Positions 36,653 through 47,086 of a stretch of 64,000 nt of DNA are shown one piece after another. Position numbers and translations under genes: made by a program. The stretch covers positions 124,001 to 188,000 of the forward strand of contig NZ_JADOVG010000008.1 of assembly GCF_015752205.1 (NCBI RefSeq). Direction: 5' to 3'. Under the pieces are notes generated by a model, which was not told where the DNA came from, made no database searches, and saw nothing but the letters and a program-made list of their open reading frames with translations. Every line of letters starts with the position of its first letter. Position 1 is the stretch's first letter. Source of the DNA: Polaromonas sp. CG_9.7 (lineage in GTDB: Bacteria; Pseudomonadota; Gammaproteobacteria; Burkholderiales; Burkholderiaceae_C).

Positions 36653-38206
36653 TTACGCAAACGATTTCTTGAATGCAGCCACCGCCGTGGTCAACTCGGC
36701 CTCGGAATCCTTGTCCATGGCCTTGTTGGCTTCAAGCTTGTCCATCAGCGGCGCATTCTTGTCCTTGAGCCAGGCGTGCAGGCCACTTTCGAAAGCCAGC
36801 ACCTTCTTGACATCCACATCGTCCATGAAGCCCTTGTTCACAGCGAACAAGGTGGCACCCATGGCGGAGATGGACAAGGGCGAATACTGCGACTGCTTGA
36901 GCAACTCGGTGACGCGCGCGCCACGGTCGAGCTGCTTGCGGGTGGCTTCGTCCAGATCGGAGGCAAACTGCGCAAACGCAGCCAGCTCGCGGTACTGGGC
37001 CAAGTCGGTACGAATACCGCCGGACAGGTTCTTGATCAGCTTGGTCTGGGCGGCGCCACCGACGCGCGATACCGAGATACCGGCGTTGATCGCAGGACGG
37101 ATACCGGCGTTGAACAGGCTGGTTTCCAGGAAAATCTGGCCATCGGTGATCGAAATCACATTGGTCGGCACGAAAGCGGACACGTCGCCGGCTTGCGTTT
37201 CAATGATCGGCAGCGCGGTGAGTGAACCGGTACGGCCTTTGACGGCACCCTTGGTGAAGTCTTCAACATACTTCTCGTTCACGCGGGCGGCGCGCTCCAG
37301 CAGGCGGCTGTGGAGATAGAACACGTCGCCAGGGTAGGCTTCGCGGCCTGGTGGACGACGCAGCAGCAGCGATACCTGGCGGTAGGCCACGGCCTGCTTG
37401 GACAGGTCGTCATACACGATCAGCGCGTCTTCGCCGCGGTCGCGGAAATATTCGCCCATCGTGCAGCCCGAGTAGGCGCTGACGTATTGCATAGCGGCCG
37501 ATTCGGAAGCCGAAGCCGCCACGACGATGGTGTAGTCCATGGCGCCGGCTTGTTCCAGCGAGCGCACCACGTTCTTGATCGAGGACGCCTTTTGGCCAAT
37601 CGCGACATAGACGCACGAAACGCCCTTGCCCTTCTGGTTGATGATGGCGTCAATCGCGACGGCGGTCTTGCCGGTCTGGCGGTCGCCAATGATCAGTTCG
37701 CGCTGGCCACGGCCGATTGGCACCATGGAGTCAACCGACTTCAGGCCGGTTTGCAAAGGCTGGTCAACCGATTTACGTGCAATCACGCCAGGCGCAACTT
37801 TTTCGATCACGTCGGTCAGCTTGGCGTTGATCGGGCCTTTGCCGTCAATCGGCTGACCCAGTGCATTGACCACACGGCCAAGCAGTTCAGGGCCAATCGG
37901 GACTTCGAGAATGCGGCCCGTGCATTTAACGGTGTCGCCTTCGGCAATGTGTTCGTATTCGCCCAGAATCACCGAGCCGACCGAGTCGCGCTCAAGGTTC
38001 AGTGCCAGGCCATACGTGGGCGTGCCATCTGCCGTGGCGGGAAACTCAAGCATTTCGCCCTGCATCACATCGGACAGGCCGTGGATGCGGACAATACCGT
38101 CGGCCACTGACACCACGGTGCCCTGGTTGCGAATGTCGCTGCTGGCTGCAAGGCCTTCGATACGGCTCTTGATCAGTTCAGAAATTTCTGCGGGATTGAG
38201 TTGCAT
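36653..38206 (-). CDS. atpA: ATP synthase F1 alpha subunit
   Basis: Non-catalytic nucleotide-binding subunit, 517 residues. Begins [18 protein letters not shown]; Walker [49 protein letters not shown] region and [10 protein letters not shown] are all intact. AAGGAAAG precedes ATG 38206. Followed by the repeat-filled spacer and atpG. Confidence 0.98.
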   Translation of the reverse strand: MQLNPAEISELIKSRIEGLAASSDIRNQGTVVSVADGIVRIHGLSDVMQGEMLEFPATADGTPTYGLALNLERDSVGSVILGEYEHIAEGDTVKCTGRILEVPIGPELLGRVVNALGQPIDGKGPINAKLTDVIEKVAPGVIARKSVDQPLQTGLKSVDSMVPIGRGQRELIIGDRQTGKTAVAIDAIINQKGKGVSCVYVAIGQKASSIKNVVRSLEQAGAMDYTIVVAASASESAAMQYVSAYSGCTMGEYFRDRGEDALIVYDDLSKQAVAYRQVSLLLRRPPGREAYPGDVFYLHSRLLERAARVNEKYVEDFTKGAVKGRTGSLTALPIIETQAGDVSAFVPTNVISITDGQIFLETSLFNAGIRPAINAGISVSRVGGAAQTKLIKNLSGGIRTDLAQYRELAAFAQFASDLDEATRKQLDRGARVTELLKQSQYSPLSISAMGATLFAVNKGFMDDVDVKKVLAFESGLHAWLKDKNAPLMDKLEANKAMDKDSEAELTTAVAAFKKSFA

Positions 38207-38266
38207 GACTCTTTCCTTCTTTCTATGTTGTTGGCTAAAAACCCGGGACTGCGCGCGTGCGTCAGT

Positions 38267-38806
38267 TCAGGCGATCAGCGCCATTTTCATTTGTTCCAAG
38301 CGGGCTTTGACCGAGGTGTCCAGCACCTCGTCACCCACGACCGCACGAATCCCGCCAATCAGCGACGGATCAAGTTCGACCTTGATGCCGAGCTTGCGTC
38401 CGAATCGCTTTTCCAGCACCAATGCAATCTCGTTCAAGGCTGGCTCGTCCAGCGGGAAAGCACTGTAGACGATGGCATCGGTGACCCCGCCTGCAGCGTT
38501 CTTGAGCGAACGAAACTGGACAGCGATCTCGGGCAGCGCGGACAGGCGACCGTTTTCAATCACCAGGCGCAGGAAATTCCTGGCAGCCGGGGGCAGCGGG
38601 TTGGTGTCATTGCCGGCCACACTGGCCATCAGATCGAACACCTGGTCCACGCTTGCCTTCGGGCTGTCAGCAAACTGGAGCAACTGGGCATTTTCCGCCA
38701 CAGCCGCCAGCCTGTCCAGCCAGAGAGCGGCAGCAGTCAGGTCGGAGCCCTGCGCCTTGAACAGCGCATCTGCGTAAGGGCGGGCAATGGTAGCAAGTTC
38801 AGCCAT
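38267..38806 (-). CDS. atpH: ATP synthase F1 delta subunit
   Basis: Peripheral-stalk connector at the top of F1 (OSCP homologue), 179 residues. [19 protein letters not shown] is the family N-terminus; [19 protein letters not shown] and the C-terminal [19 protein letters not shown] are conserved. It lies 60 bp upstream of atpA and 16 bp after atpF. Confidence 0.96.
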   Translation of the reverse strand: MAELATIARPYADALFKAQGSDLTAAALWLDRLAAVAENAQLLQFADSPKASVDQVFDLMASVAGNDTNPLPPAARNFLRLVIENGRLSALPEIAVQFRSLKNAAGGVTDAIVYSAFPLDEPALNEIALVLEKRFGRKLGIKVELDPSLIGGIRAVVGDEVLDTSVKARLEQMKMALIA

Positions 38807-38822
38807 AGTGCTTCTGTCCTGC

Positions 38823-39293
38823 CTACAGCTCGGTCTTCAAGCGGCTCAGCAACTCGGCATGAACCCCGGCATTGACTTCCTTGCGGAGAATCTGCTCGGC
38901 GCCCTTGACCGCCAGCAAGGCAACCTGCTCGCGCAGCGCCTCGCGAGCCTTGACCGTTTGTTGAGCGGCTTCAGCCTGGGCTGCCGCGATGATCTTGTTG
39001 GCTTCCTCGACCGCACGGGCCTTGGCTTCTTCGACGATGCCTTGACCCCGACGGTCGGCATCGGCCAGACGGGTGGCGGTCTCGGTGCGCGACGTGGCCA
39101 GTTCGGCTTCTACACGCTTGTTGGCAGTGGAGAGTTCGGACTTGGCTTTGTCAGCGGCAGCAAGGCCGTCAGAAATTTTCTGTGCCCGCTCGTCCAGCGC
39201 TTTTGTGATTGGTGGCCACACGAACTTCATCGTGAACCAGACCAGGATCGCAAAAACGACAGCCTGCAGGAACAGGGTGGAGTTAATGTTCAC
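38823..39293 (-). CDS. atpF: ATP synthase F0 subunit b
   Basis: Peripheral stalk subunit, 156 residues: one N-terminal membrane helix ([20 protein letters not shown]) then a long charged amphipathic helix forming the dimeric stalk. The start is GTG at 39293, with AAGGAATAAG upstream; no in-frame ATG would keep the membrane helix. Confidence 0.96.
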   Translation of the reverse strand: MNINSTLFLQAVVFAILVWFTMKFVWPPITKALDERAQKISDGLAAADKAKSELSTANKRVEAELATSRTETATRLADADRRGQGIVEEAKARAVEEANKIIAAAQAEAAQQTVKAREALREQVALLAVKGAEQILRKEVNAGVHAELLSRLKTEL

Positions 39294-39333
39294 GGCTTAT
39301 TCCTTATAGAACCTACCAGGGTTTGCCGAAAAA

Positions 39334-39642
<309 letters not shown>

Positions 39643-39656
39643 TCAGGCAGAAAGGC

Positions 39657-40550
39657 CTAGTGTGAATCGTGGGCCTGCCCCACGTAAATCAACGTCAACA
39701 TCATGAAGATGAAGGCTTGCAGCGTGATCACCAGGATGTGGAAAATACTCCACACGGTTCCGGCGACAACATGCCCGAATCCCAGCCAGAACATACCCGT
39801 CAGGGGGTTGAACTGCCAGGCCCACACGCCACCCATCAGGGCGATCAGCATGAAGACGAGTTCGCCGGCAAACATGTTGCCGAACAACCGCATGCCGTGT
39901 GAGACGGTCTTGGCGGTAAATTCAATCATTTGCATCAGAAAGTTGATCGGATACAAAAACCAGTGGTCGCCGAACGGCGCAGCGATGAGTTCGTGCGACC
40001 AGCCGCCGACGCCCTTGATCTTGATGTTGTAGACCAGGCAAACCAGCAGCACACTGACGGACAGGCCCAGGGTGGTGGACAGGTCGGCCGTGGGCACGAC
40101 GCGCATATAGGCATGCTCCGGGTCATGGCCAGCAGCGCCGTACAACATCGTCCAGATTCTGGGCAGCATATCGACCGGCAGCATGTCCATGGCGTTCATC
40201 AGGAAAATCCAGACAAACACGGTGAGCGCCAGCGGCGACACCAGCTTGCGGCTCTTGGCATTGTGAATCACGCCCTTGGCCTGGCTGTCAACCATTTCCG
40301 ACAGGATTTCAACGGCTGCCTGGAAGCGGCCAGGAACGCCTGAGGTCGCCTTGCGGGCTGCGCGCCACAAGAAGAAGCAGCCGATGATGCCCAGCAATAC
40401 CGAATAGATCAGCGAGTCGAGGTTGAACAGGCTGAAATCGACAATACTGCTTTGCTTGACACTTTCGAACGAGAAATTTGTCTGCAGATGCTGCAGGTGG
40501 TGCTGGATGTACTCTCCAGACGTCGGGGCATGTATTTCAGCAGCAGACAT
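39657..40550 (-). CDS. atpB: ATP synthase F0 subunit a
   Basis: Membrane stator subunit with the proton half-channels, 297 residues. The essential Arg lies in MRLFGNMFAGE, about residue 220; the first helix is preceded by a polar N-terminus (MSAAEIHAPTSGEYIQHHL). WP-type surroundings NAMDMLPVDMLP are typical of betaproteobacteria. It lies 14 bp after atpI and 74 bp upstream of atpE. Confidence 0.97.
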   Translation of the reverse strand: MSAAEIHAPTSGEYIQHHLQHLQTNFSFESVKQSSIVDFSLFNLDSLIYSVLLGIIGCFFLWRAARKATSGVPGRFQAAVEILSEMVDSQAKGVIHNAKSRKLVSPLALTVFVWIFLMNAMDMLPVDMLPRIWTMLYGAAGHDPEHAYMRVVPTADLSTTLGLSVSVLLVCLVYNIKIKGVGGWSHELIAAPFGDHWFLYPINFLMQMIEFTAKTVSHGMRLFGNMFAGELVFMLIALMGGVWAWQFNPLTGMFWLGFGHVVAGTVWSIFHILVITLQAFIFMMLTLIYVGQAHDSH

Positions 40551-40564
40551 AGGTCACCAATTTG

Positions 40565-41125
40565 TCAGTTCTTCAAAAAATTTATTGATCGAGTCTTGCG
40601 TGCCGGGCCGAACCACATGGCCACCCAGTACACCTTCATCGTCACCACGAAACCTGCCAGCAAAGCCAGCCAATTCAATCCTTCGACCAGCCTTGGCGCG
40701 GCAAACAGCATCGCCACCGTCAAGGCAATCTTGACCATTTCCCAGACAAAAAATCCGGCCAGCGCCGCATTTCCATGCATTGCCGATTTTTGACGCGACA
40801 GACCCCGCGCAAACAGCGCTGCGGGAATGATCACCGCCAGCGCCCCGTAACCTGCCGACCAGCCCATGCGCGCCTGGCCGGTCAACACCCAGGCCAATGC
40901 CGCCACCACGAGACCAACCACAACCTGACCTGCGCACACAAGCCACAAGGAAAAGGGAGGATTTAATTCCCGAACCTTTTTCGCTTCTTCGTGCGTCAAG
41001 GGCTTGAACCCTTCGCCTTCCGCCTCATCTGTATCGCTTGGCCCGTATGACCAGTCTGCTTCTGCCGCATTTGCCGAGGCAGATCCTTCAGGGCGCTTGG
41101 GGCATTTCGCTGCTGGGTTTGCCAT
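40565..41125 (-). CDS. atpI: ATP synthase protein I
   Basis: Four-helix membrane protein (186 residues) that helps assemble the c-ring or supports magnesium uptake. The first 55 residues are polar and acidic, longer than in many AtpI; helices then follow (LVCAGQVVVGLVVAALAWVL, GYGALAVIIPAALFARG, FFVWEMVKIALTVAMLFAAP). Start ATG 41125 has GAGGATCAC upstream. First gene of the atp operon, preceded by a likely promoter. Confidence 0.88.
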   Translation of the reverse strand: MANPAAKCPKRPEGSASANAAEADWSYGPSDTDEAEGEGFKPLTHEEAKKVRELNPPFSLWLVCAGQVVVGLVVAALAWVLTGQARMGWSAGYGALAVIIPAALFARGLSRQKSAMHGNAALAGFFVWEMVKIALTVAMLFAAPRLVEGLNWLALLAGFVVTMKVYWVAMWFGPARKTRSINFLKN

Positions 41126-41181
41126 TGTGATCCTCACAAATTACACGAAGGTTACGAACGCCAATCTCAGCAAAGCCTCTG

Positions 41182-41187
41182 ATTATA
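41182..41187 (-). promoter_or_regulatory. Probable -10 element of the atp operon promoter
   Basis: Minus-strand TATAAT 57 bp upstream of the atpI ATG. A TTGGTA sequence lies 19 bp further upstream, a longer than ideal spacing for a sigma-70 -35 box. Confidence 0.5.
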
Positions 41188-41314
41188 CGTAGAAACCCCT
41201 GTTGTTTACCAATATCCATGCGCCTGCGCGGGATTGGTGTGGTTTCGTGGCCGCTTTATGATCAGCCCGGGGTCTGGACCACAATGGCGCCTCATTCTAA
41301 TGAAAGACCCGCCA

Positions 41315-41761
41315 ATGCCTGCGTTGATGAAATTCCTCCATGTTCTTTCTGCAATCGCCTGGCTGGGTGGAGTCAGTTTCCTTCTATTTGCGTTGCGCCC
41401 TGCGGCAACTGAACTGCTGGCACCACCGCAACGGTTGCCCCTGATGGCCAAAACGCTGCAACGCTTCTTCAGCCTGGTCTGGGTGACGATTGTGGTGTTG
41501 CTGCTGTCCGGACTGGCGATGCTGATGGGCGTGGGCATGAAGAATGCTCCGGCTGGCTGGCACGCCATGCTGGGAATTGGCCTGGTGATGTTTGCCTTGT
41601 TCGGCCACATTTATTTTGGCCCTTTTCGCCGTCTCAAGCAGGCCGTCGTTGCTGCCGACTGGCGCGAAGGCGCCCGGCGCGCCAAGCAGATTGCCACGCT
41701 TTCCACTGTCAACCTGGTGCTTGGCGTGCTGGCCATTGGCGCCGTGTTCTTCCTCGTTTGA
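41315..41761 (+). CDS. CopD-like integral membrane protein
   Basis: 148-residue membrane protein with four helices, resembling the copper resistance D / YubB type family. It opens MKFLHVLSAIAWLGGVSFLLFALRP, the HxxxAxxWxGG arrangement typical of the family, in which the histidine may bind haem or copper. A second histidine lies in FGHIYFGPFRRLKQAV. The start at 41315 (MPALMKF) is chosen; ATG 41327 is possible. It is divergent from the atp operon across 189 bp. No copper genes adjoin it. Confidence 0.78.
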   Translation: MPALMKFLHVLSAIAWLGGVSFLLFALRPAATELLAPPQRLPLMAKTLQRFFSLVWVTIVVLLLSGLAMLMGVGMKNAPAGWHAMLGIGLVMFALFGHIYFGPFRRLKQAVVAADWREGARRAKQIATLSTVNLVLGVLAIGAVFFLV

Positions 41762-41825
41762 TGCCTGAGCGATCCGGATCTTTGCGCGCGAAAAGGTCAG
41801 CGCGCACTGCCTTGAACACAGCCCC

Positions 41826-42413
41826 ATGAATGCGGACCAGCCCCTGACGAGCGCTCGCAGCAGCAACGGGCGGCTGGCGGGCCTTATCAATCGCCTTCGC
41901 AGCGCACTGCCCTGCCGCGAGTCACTCGCGGCGCACCCTTGGCTCAAGCCTGTGGCGCACCGCCTGCTGGACCGCCAGTTGTGGCGCGCACAACATGAAG
42001 CCGTGGCGCGGGGCGTTGCCATCGGAATTTTCTGGGCTTTTGCCGTGCCGGTGGCGCAGTTTGCGCTGGCCACCCTGAACTGCGTCTGGTGGCGCGCCAA
42101 TATTCCGGTCGCTGCCGGCATGACGCTGGTGACCAATCCGTTCACCATCGGCTTCTGGCTCTGGCTGGCCTACCGCCTGGGCAGCCTGGTGCTGGACGCG
42201 CCAGCGCCGGTTCCATTGGCCGATGGCGCCGGGATGCTGGCCTGGTTGGGCTCGTTTGGGGCGCCGACTATTCTGGGCATGGGTATTTTTGCGTTTGGCG
42301 GTGCATTGACCGGCTACCTGGTCGCCAAGCTCGCCTGGCGAATGCGCGTCGGCTTCAAACGCTGGCGCAGGCAAAACACCCCGCGCACCGCAGCAACACC
42401 GCCCGCTGGCTGA
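41826..42413 (+). CDS. DUF2062 membrane protein
   Basis: 195 residues with a DUF2062 domain: HPWLKPVAHRLLDRQLW, then GVAIGIFWAFAVPVAQF and a membrane pair around TNPFTIGFWLWLAYRLG and GAPTILGMGIFAFGGAL. Proteins of this family are inner-membrane and uncharacterised; some are fused to glycosyltransferases. No partner is apparent here. It precedes the aminotransferase gene by 58 bp on the same strand. Confidence 0.85.
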   Translation: MNADQPLTSARSSNGRLAGLINRLRSALPCRESLAAHPWLKPVAHRLLDRQLWRAQHEAVARGVAIGIFWAFAVPVAQFALATLNCVWWRANIPVAAGMTLVTNPFTIGFWLWLAYRLGSLVLDAPAPVPLADGAGMLAWLGSFGAPTILGMGIFAFGGALTGYLVAKLAWRMRVGFKRWRRQNTPRTAATPPAG

Positions 42414-42471
42414 ACATATCCAGCCTTTCACACTCTTCTTTTCCTCCAACCGCCGCCTGCAGCCACACCCC

Positions 42472-43386
42472 ATGCCAATGCCCATGTCCACCGTTGCCGC
42501 CAACGCCCTGCCCGAGACGCCTTGCTACCTCAACGGCGACTTCAGCACGTTGCGGGACGCCAAGATCAGCGTGCTCGACCGTGGCTTCATCTTTGGCGAT
42601 GGTGTCTATGAAGTCGTGCCTGCCTACGCCGGCAAGCTGTTCCGCTTTGAGCAGCACATGGCGCGGCTCAACCGCAGCCTGGCCGAATTGCGCATCGCCA
42701 ATCCGCTGACGCAGGACGAGTGGCGCGACACAGCTCTCAAATTAATAGCAGACTATGCCCTTTCCACAGGCGCAGACACGCAAAAAAGCAATCAACTGAT
42801 CTACATCCAGGTGACCCGTGGCGTGGCCATGCGCGACCACCCGATGCTGCCCGGCCTGACGCCCACAGTGTTCATCATGGTCAACCCGATGAAACTGCCC
42901 AGCGAAGCCCAGCGTGCGCAAGGCGTGGCCTGCGTCAGCGCCGGTGACTTCCGCTGGGAAAAAGCGCACATCAAGAGCACCAGCCTGCTGGGCGCGGTGT
43001 TTTCGCGCCAGATCAGTTTTGACGCCGGCGCGCTGGAGACCGTGATGTTTCGCGGCGACCACCTGAGCGAAGCCGCCGCCAGCAACGTCTGGGTGGTCAA
43101 GAACGGCACCGTGATGGGGCCGCCCAGGGACCATCTGGTGTTAGAGGGCATTCGCTACGGCCTGATTGAAGAAATCTGTCGCGCCGCCGGTATTGCGTTC
43201 GAGTTGCGCACCATCAGCCGCGCCGAAGTGCTGGCCGCCGACGAGCTGCTGCTGTCGTCGGCCACCAAGGAAATTTTGCCCATCACCTTGCTGGACGACC
43301 AGCCGGTCGGCCACGGCACGCCCGGCCCGGTGTATGCAAAACTGTACGCCGCCTACCAGCAAGCCAAACAGGAACTATCGACATGA
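42472..43386 (+). CDS. dat: D-amino acid aminotransferase (class IV, PLP-dependent)
   Basis: Fold-type IV aminotransferase, 304 residues, most like D-alanine transaminase. It begins with the family pattern YLNGDFSTLRDAKISVLDRGFIFGDGVYE; the PLP lysine lies in WEKAHIKSTSLLGAVFSRQ (K in HIKST); LVLEGIRYGLIEEIC and SATKEILPITLLDD close the site. The product would be a D-amino acid for peptidoglycan or a branched amino acid. A 17-bp palindrome lies in its coding sequence (42733-42749). The stop overlaps the next gene as ATGA. Confidence 0.9.
   Translation: MPMPMSTVAANALPETPCYLNGDFSTLRDAKISVLDRGFIFGDGVYEVVPAYAGKLFRFEQHMARLNRSLAELRIANPLTQDEWRDTALKLIADYALSTGADTQKSNQLIYIQVTRGVAMRDHPMLPGLTPTVFIMVNPMKLPSEAQRAQGVACVSAGDFRWEKAHIKSTSLLGAVFSRQISFDAGALETVMFRGDHLSEAAASNVWVVKNGTVMGPPRDHLVLEGIRYGLIEEICRAAGIAFELRTISRAEVLAADELLLSSATKEILPITLLDDQPVGHGTPGPVYAKLYAAYQQAKQELST
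42733..42749. repeat. 17-bp palindrome, family GCTAY-N7-RTAGC (inside aminotransferase gene)
   Basis: GCTCTCAAATTAATAGC, imperfect in one arm. It encodes ALKLIA in the aminotransferase; the flank AGACTATGCCCTTTCCAC resembles the flank of the copy at 61728 read on the other strand. Confidence 0.45.
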
Positions 43387-43712
43387 GCGCGGAAAACGAC
43401 AACGGAATCACGCCTGAAAACACGCCGGCAACGCCGCCCGACGCCGAAGCCCGCAAGGATTCGCTGATCGAATACCCGTCGCTGTTTCCGATCAAGGTCA
43501 TGGGCATCAAGGCCGAGGGCTATGTCCACGCGGTGACGCATATCGCCCACCAGTTCGACCCGACGTTTGACGCCTCGACCATCGAACTGCGCGAAAGCAA
43601 GGGCGGCAAGTACCTGGGCGTGACCATCACCGTGACGGCCACCAGCCGCGAGCAGCTTGACGAGCTGTACCGCACGCTGAGCACGCACCCGATGGTCAAG
43701 GTCGTGCTGTAA
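43383..43712 (+). CDS. ybeD: YbeD/DUF493 family protein
   Basis: 109 residues, with a C-terminal ferredoxin-like ACT-type domain (SLIEYPSLFPIKVMG, SKGGKYLGVTITVTATSREQLDELYRTLSTHPMVKVVL, read in several strands). YbeD is often found beside lipB, as here, and may regulate lipoate metabolism, but this is not established. It overlaps the aminotransferase stop by 4 bp. Confidence 0.9.
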   Translation: MSAENDNGITPENTPATPPDAEARKDSLIEYPSLFPIKVMGIKAEGYVHAVTHIAHQFDPTFDASTIELRESKGGKYLGVTITVTATSREQLDELYRTLSTHPMVKVVL

Positions 43713-44086
43713 AGCGTTCTGCGCGTCACTTGACAGGGCCGGGTGCGCGTTACGCTATCGGGTTGCGTCCTGACGTCACCTTTTTTCGCTCTGCTTGAAC
43801 GACTCTTTCGACTCTCGCTGGTGTTATACGCCGCTGCAACCACAAACGCAGGCTTTCTTTGGGCGGGTCCAAACCTCCAAAATTGCCACAGCGCCTGACC
43901 TATGCCCACCCTTGACTGGTTGAACCGCGTCGAGGCTTTCACCACGGCCGCCCGCGTGCCCTACCGGCTGCTGGAAGAAGTGTCTGTTCGCAGCGCCGCC
44001 GCATCTGACGAAGGATATGCTGCATCTGCCTTGCCTGGGCATGGCCGGGCAACTCGATGCGCTGCTGAACTGAAAGCTTGAGAAAC
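43713..44086. other. Intergenic region between ybeD and lipB
   Basis: About 370 bp. It contains the methyltransferase stub at 43902-44081. The rest (43713-43900) shows no supported gene or clear promoter. Confidence 0.5.
43902..44081 (+). pseudogene. N-terminal stub of a type III restriction-modification methyltransferase (Mod)
   Basis: An ATG at 43902 opens a 59-codon frame whose first 30 residues (MPTLDWLNRVEAFTTAARVP, then YRLLEEVSV) match my memory of the start of Mod subunits. After that the sequence is unrelated and ends at a stop near 44081. No catalytic motif (DPPY or FxGxG) remains. A partner res gene is absent. It looks like a leftover of a deleted system. Confidence 0.55.
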
Positions 44087-44755
44087 ATGGAAACACGACA
44101 ACTCGGCCGGGTCGATTACCTGCCCACCTACCAGGCGATGCAGGATTTCACTGCCGCACGCATTGAGACCACGCCGGATGCACTATGGATATGCGAGCAT
44201 CCTGCGGTTTATACGCAAGGGCTGGCAGGCAAAAGCGATCACATTCTGAACCCCGGCGGGATTCCGGTGGTGCAAACCAACCGGGGCGGCCAGGTGACGT
44301 TTCACGGCCCCGGCCAGGTGGTGGTGTACCCGCTGATTGACCTGAAGCGGGCGGGCTACTTCGTCAAGGAATATGTCTACCGGATCGAGGAATCGGTGAT
44401 TCGCACGCTGGCGCATTTCAGCGTGACCGGCCACCGGGTGGGCGGCTCGCCCGGCATCTACGTGCGCATGGACGACCCGTTCTCGCACGCCGCATTGAGC
44501 GGCCCGGTGAATTCGGCCGATCCGTTTCGCGGGCTGGGCAAAATCGCCGCGCTGGGCATCAAGGTCAGCCGGCATTGCACTTACCACGGGGTGGCGCTGA
44601 ACGTGGCGATGGACCTGGAACCCTTCTCTCGCATCAACCCTTGCGGCTACGCAAACCTGAAAACCACAGACCTTTCTACAATCGGCGTGTCGGCCAGCTG
44701 GCAGGAGGCCGCCGACGTGCTGGGCCAAAAGCTCGCCACCTACCTCGCGCCCTGA
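44087..44755 (+). CDS. lipB: Octanoyl-[acyl-carrier-protein]:protein N-octanoyltransferase
   Basis: LipB, 222 residues, transfers octanoyl from ACP to lipoyl domains. The catalytic [14 protein letters not shown] and the Cys/Lys site ([23 protein letters not shown] and C) are present. The ATG at 44087 has TTGAGAAAC upstream. It is followed by lipA after 28 bp, as in many proteobacteria. Confidence 0.96.
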   Translation: METRQLGRVDYLPTYQAMQDFTAARIETTPDALWICEHPAVYTQGLAGKSDHILNPGGIPVVQTNRGGQVTFHGPGQVVVYPLIDLKRAGYFVKEYVYRIEESVIRTLAHFSVTGHRVGGSPGIYVRMDDPFSHAALSGPVNSADPFRGLGKIAALGIKVSRHCTYHGVALNVAMDLEPFSRINPCGYANLKTTDLSTIGVSASWQEAADVLGQKLATYLAP

Positions 44756-44783
44756 CCTGACCCCAACCCATTACAAGCACACC

Positions 44784-45782
44784 ATGAGCACACCCGAAGT
44801 CGTCCGCGAAGTCCAGAGCCTGGAAAACTACAACCCGCTGGCCAAGCAGAAGGCGGCGGCCAAGCTGTCGCGCATTCCGGTCAAGGTGGTGCAAGGCGAA
44901 ATCCTGAAAAAACCCGACTGGATTCGCGTCAAGGCTGGCAGCCCGACCACGCGCTTTTACGAGATCAAGCAGATCCTGCGTGAGAACAAGCTGAACACGG
45001 TGTGCGAGGAAGCCAGTTGCCCGAACATTGGCGAATGCTTCGGCAAGGGCACGGCGACCTTCATGATCATGGGCGACAAGTGCACCCGGCGCTGCCCGTT
45101 TTGCGATGTCGGCCACGGCCGGCCCGACCCGCTGGACAAGGACGAGCCACTGAACCTGGCACGCACGGTGGCCGCGCTGAAACTGAAATACGTCGTCATC
45201 ACCAGCGTGGACCGCGACGATTTGCGCGACGGCGGCAGCGGCCATTTTGTCGAATGCATACAGCGCATCCGCGAGTTGTCACCCATGACGCAAATCGAAG
45301 TACTGGTGCCCGACTTCCGGGGACGCGACGACCGGGCGCTGGAAATTTTGAAGGCTTCGCCGCCCGACGTGATGAACCACAACCTGGAAACCGCGCCGCG
45401 CCTTTACAAGGAAGCGCGCCCTGGCTCCGACTACCAGTTTTCACTGAACCTGCTGAAAAAGTTCAAGGCCCTGCACCCGGACGTGCCGACAAAGAGCGGC
45501 ATCATGGTCGGCCTGGGCGAAACCGACGAGGAAATTTTGCAGGTCATGCAGGACATGCGCGACCATGGCATCAACATGCTGACCATCGGCCAGTACCTGG
45601 CGCCTTCGATGTCGCATTTGCCGGTGCGCCGCTATGTGCACCCGGACACCTTCAAGATGTTCGAGAAAAAGGCCTACGAGATGGGTTTCAGCCACGCCGC
45701 CGTCGGCGCGATGGTGCGCAGCAGTTACCACGCCGACGAACAGGCGCATGCGGCTGGCGTGGTGGACAAGCCGGCGCAGTAA
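44784..45782 (+). CDS. lipA: Lipoyl synthase
   Basis: Radical SAM enzyme (332 residues) inserting two sulfurs into octanoyl chains. The auxiliary cluster cysteines [12 protein letters not shown] and the radical [14 protein letters not shown] motif are complete; the C-terminal RSSYHAD motif gives the serine ligand of the auxiliary cluster. Works after LipB in the lipoate pathway. Confidence 0.98.
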   Translation: MSTPEVVREVQSLENYNPLAKQKAAAKLSRIPVKVVQGEILKKPDWIRVKAGSPTTRFYEIKQILRENKLNTVCEEASCPNIGECFGKGTATFMIMGDKCTRRCPFCDVGHGRPDPLDKDEPLNLARTVAALKLKYVVITSVDRDDLRDGGSGHFVECIQRIRELSPMTQIEVLVPDFRGRDDRALEILKASPPDVMNHNLETAPRLYKEARPGSDYQFSLNLLKKFKALHPDVPTKSGIMVGLGETDEEILQVMQDMRDHGINMLTIGQYLAPSMSHLPVRRYVHPDTFKMFEKKAYEMGFSHAAVGAMVRSSYHADEQAHAAGVVDKPAQ

Positions 45783-45797
45783 CCGGCCTGCGGCTTT

Positions 45798-45986
45798 TTA
45801 ATACCGGTTGGGGTTGTTGGGACGCCGGTCGTCCCGGTTTCGCACGCCGTCGCCGTCACGGTCACCCTGGCCACGATGCTGCCCACGGTAGTCACCCCGG
45901 GACGGACCATTGTCATAAGGGACCGGATAGGCAATACAACCGGTGAGGCTGGTCAGGACCAGCACTATTGCGGCAAGCAATTTCAT
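45798..45986 (-). CDS. Small predicted lipoprotein, 62 residues
   Basis: Unrecognised. A signal peptide with lipobox LTSLTGC (Cys about residue 17) is followed by an Asp/Arg/Gly-rich low-complexity tail (RGQHRGQGDRDGDGVRNRDD) ending PNNPNRY. The Asp-rich stretch resembles a calcium-binding loop (DRDGDGVRNRDD). GGAGAA precedes ATG 45986. It converges with lipA across 15 bp. Confidence 0.7.
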   Translation of the reverse strand: MKLLAAIVLVLTSLTGCIAYPVPYDNGPSRGDYRGQHRGQGDRDGDGVRNRDDRRPNNPNRY

Positions 45987-46467
45987 GATTTTCTCCGGGT
46001 AGTTCATTGGGCTTGTTTGGGCCACCACGCTGTGGCGGTCAACTTCACAAACTTGTTTGCTGATTCATTTCAGCACAATCCCCTAGCTGTCGCAGTGTCT
46101 GCCAAATGCCCGCCGTGTGAAGCTGGCGACAACATGTAATCGCGTCTTCAACTTAAAAACAAGACTGACGCACAGCCGGAGAACCGGCTGCAGCAAAGTA
46201 CGGCAACGACATAGCGGATTCATTTCGAACTGGAATAACGTTTTGCGCTTGCGATCCGGGCTGCGCTGGCGGGCATGTCAGTCAGGCCATTCCGAATGTT
46301 GACTCGGCTTGAGAATGAAAAGACGCGTGGGGCAGGCGCCGGCCTTCCGTAAAGTAGCTTGTGCCTGTAGGCATGCAGCGCATTCAGTCAAAACAGGCCG
46401 GGCATAAAACTATAGTGAACAGCAGAGTTAAAGCCCAGCTCATAACCCGCCATTGAGAGACCCATTT
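45987..46467. other. Intergenic region between the small lipoprotein and dps
   Basis: About 480 bp between divergent genes. It should hold the dps promoter; a TATAGT at 46411-46416 is a weak -10 candidate. No gene or regulator site can be placed with confidence. Confidence 0.4.
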
Positions 46468-47016
46468 ATGAAATCAACTGACAACAAATCCGCTGGAAAC
46501 CTTGACATGCCACAGGACAAAGCCTTGATGACCCCCACCGATCTGAAATCAGGGGAAACAAAGGACATCGCTGTAGCCATGAACGGCATTTTGGCCGACG
46601 TGTTCGCGCTTTATCTGAAGACCAAGAACTTCCATTGGCACATGAGCGGCCCGCATTTTCGCGACTACCATGTCATGCTGGACGAGCAGTCCGATCAGCT
46701 TTTCGAGATGACCGATCCGATTGCCGAGCGCATCCGCAAAGTGGGCGGCACGACGCTGCGCTCCATCAGCCATATTTCCAGCCTGCAAACCATCAAGGAC
46801 AACAACGAAGCCTACGTCACCCCGGCTGCCATGCTGGCAGAGCTGCGCGATGACAACAAGGCATTGGGTGTTCACCTGCGCGATGTGCATGAGGTCTGCG
46901 ATGCGCAACGCGACATCGCCAGCGCCAGCCTGATCGAAAACTGGATTGACGAAACCGAACGCCGCACTTGGTTCCTGTTTGAAGCCAGTCGTCCGTCGGA
47001 TGACAGCGGACATTGA
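46468..47016 (+). CDS. dps: Dps-family DNA-binding ferritin
   Basis: Miniferritin of 182 residues that oxidises iron with hydrogen peroxide and compacts DNA in stationary phase. The ferroxidase residues lie in KNFHWHMSGPHFRDYHVMLDEQSDQ (His, Asp, Glu). The N-terminus is a 30-residue Lys-containing tail (MKSTDNKSAGNLDMPQDKAL), the kind that binds DNA in E. coli Dps. GAGAGACC precedes ATG 46468. Confidence 0.94.
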   Translation: MKSTDNKSAGNLDMPQDKALMTPTDLKSGETKDIAVAMNGILADVFALYLKTKNFHWHMSGPHFRDYHVMLDEQSDQLFEMTDPIAERIRKVGGTTLRSISHISSLQTIKDNNEAYVTPAAMLAELRDDNKALGVHLRDVHEVCDAQRDIASASLIENWIDETERRTWFLFEASRPSDDSGH

Positions 47017-47086
47017 ACTGAAAATCATTCGGTTGTCGTAAGCAGCGGGCGGACCAGTTGCTTGCCTTGCTGAAAGAAACCAGCAG

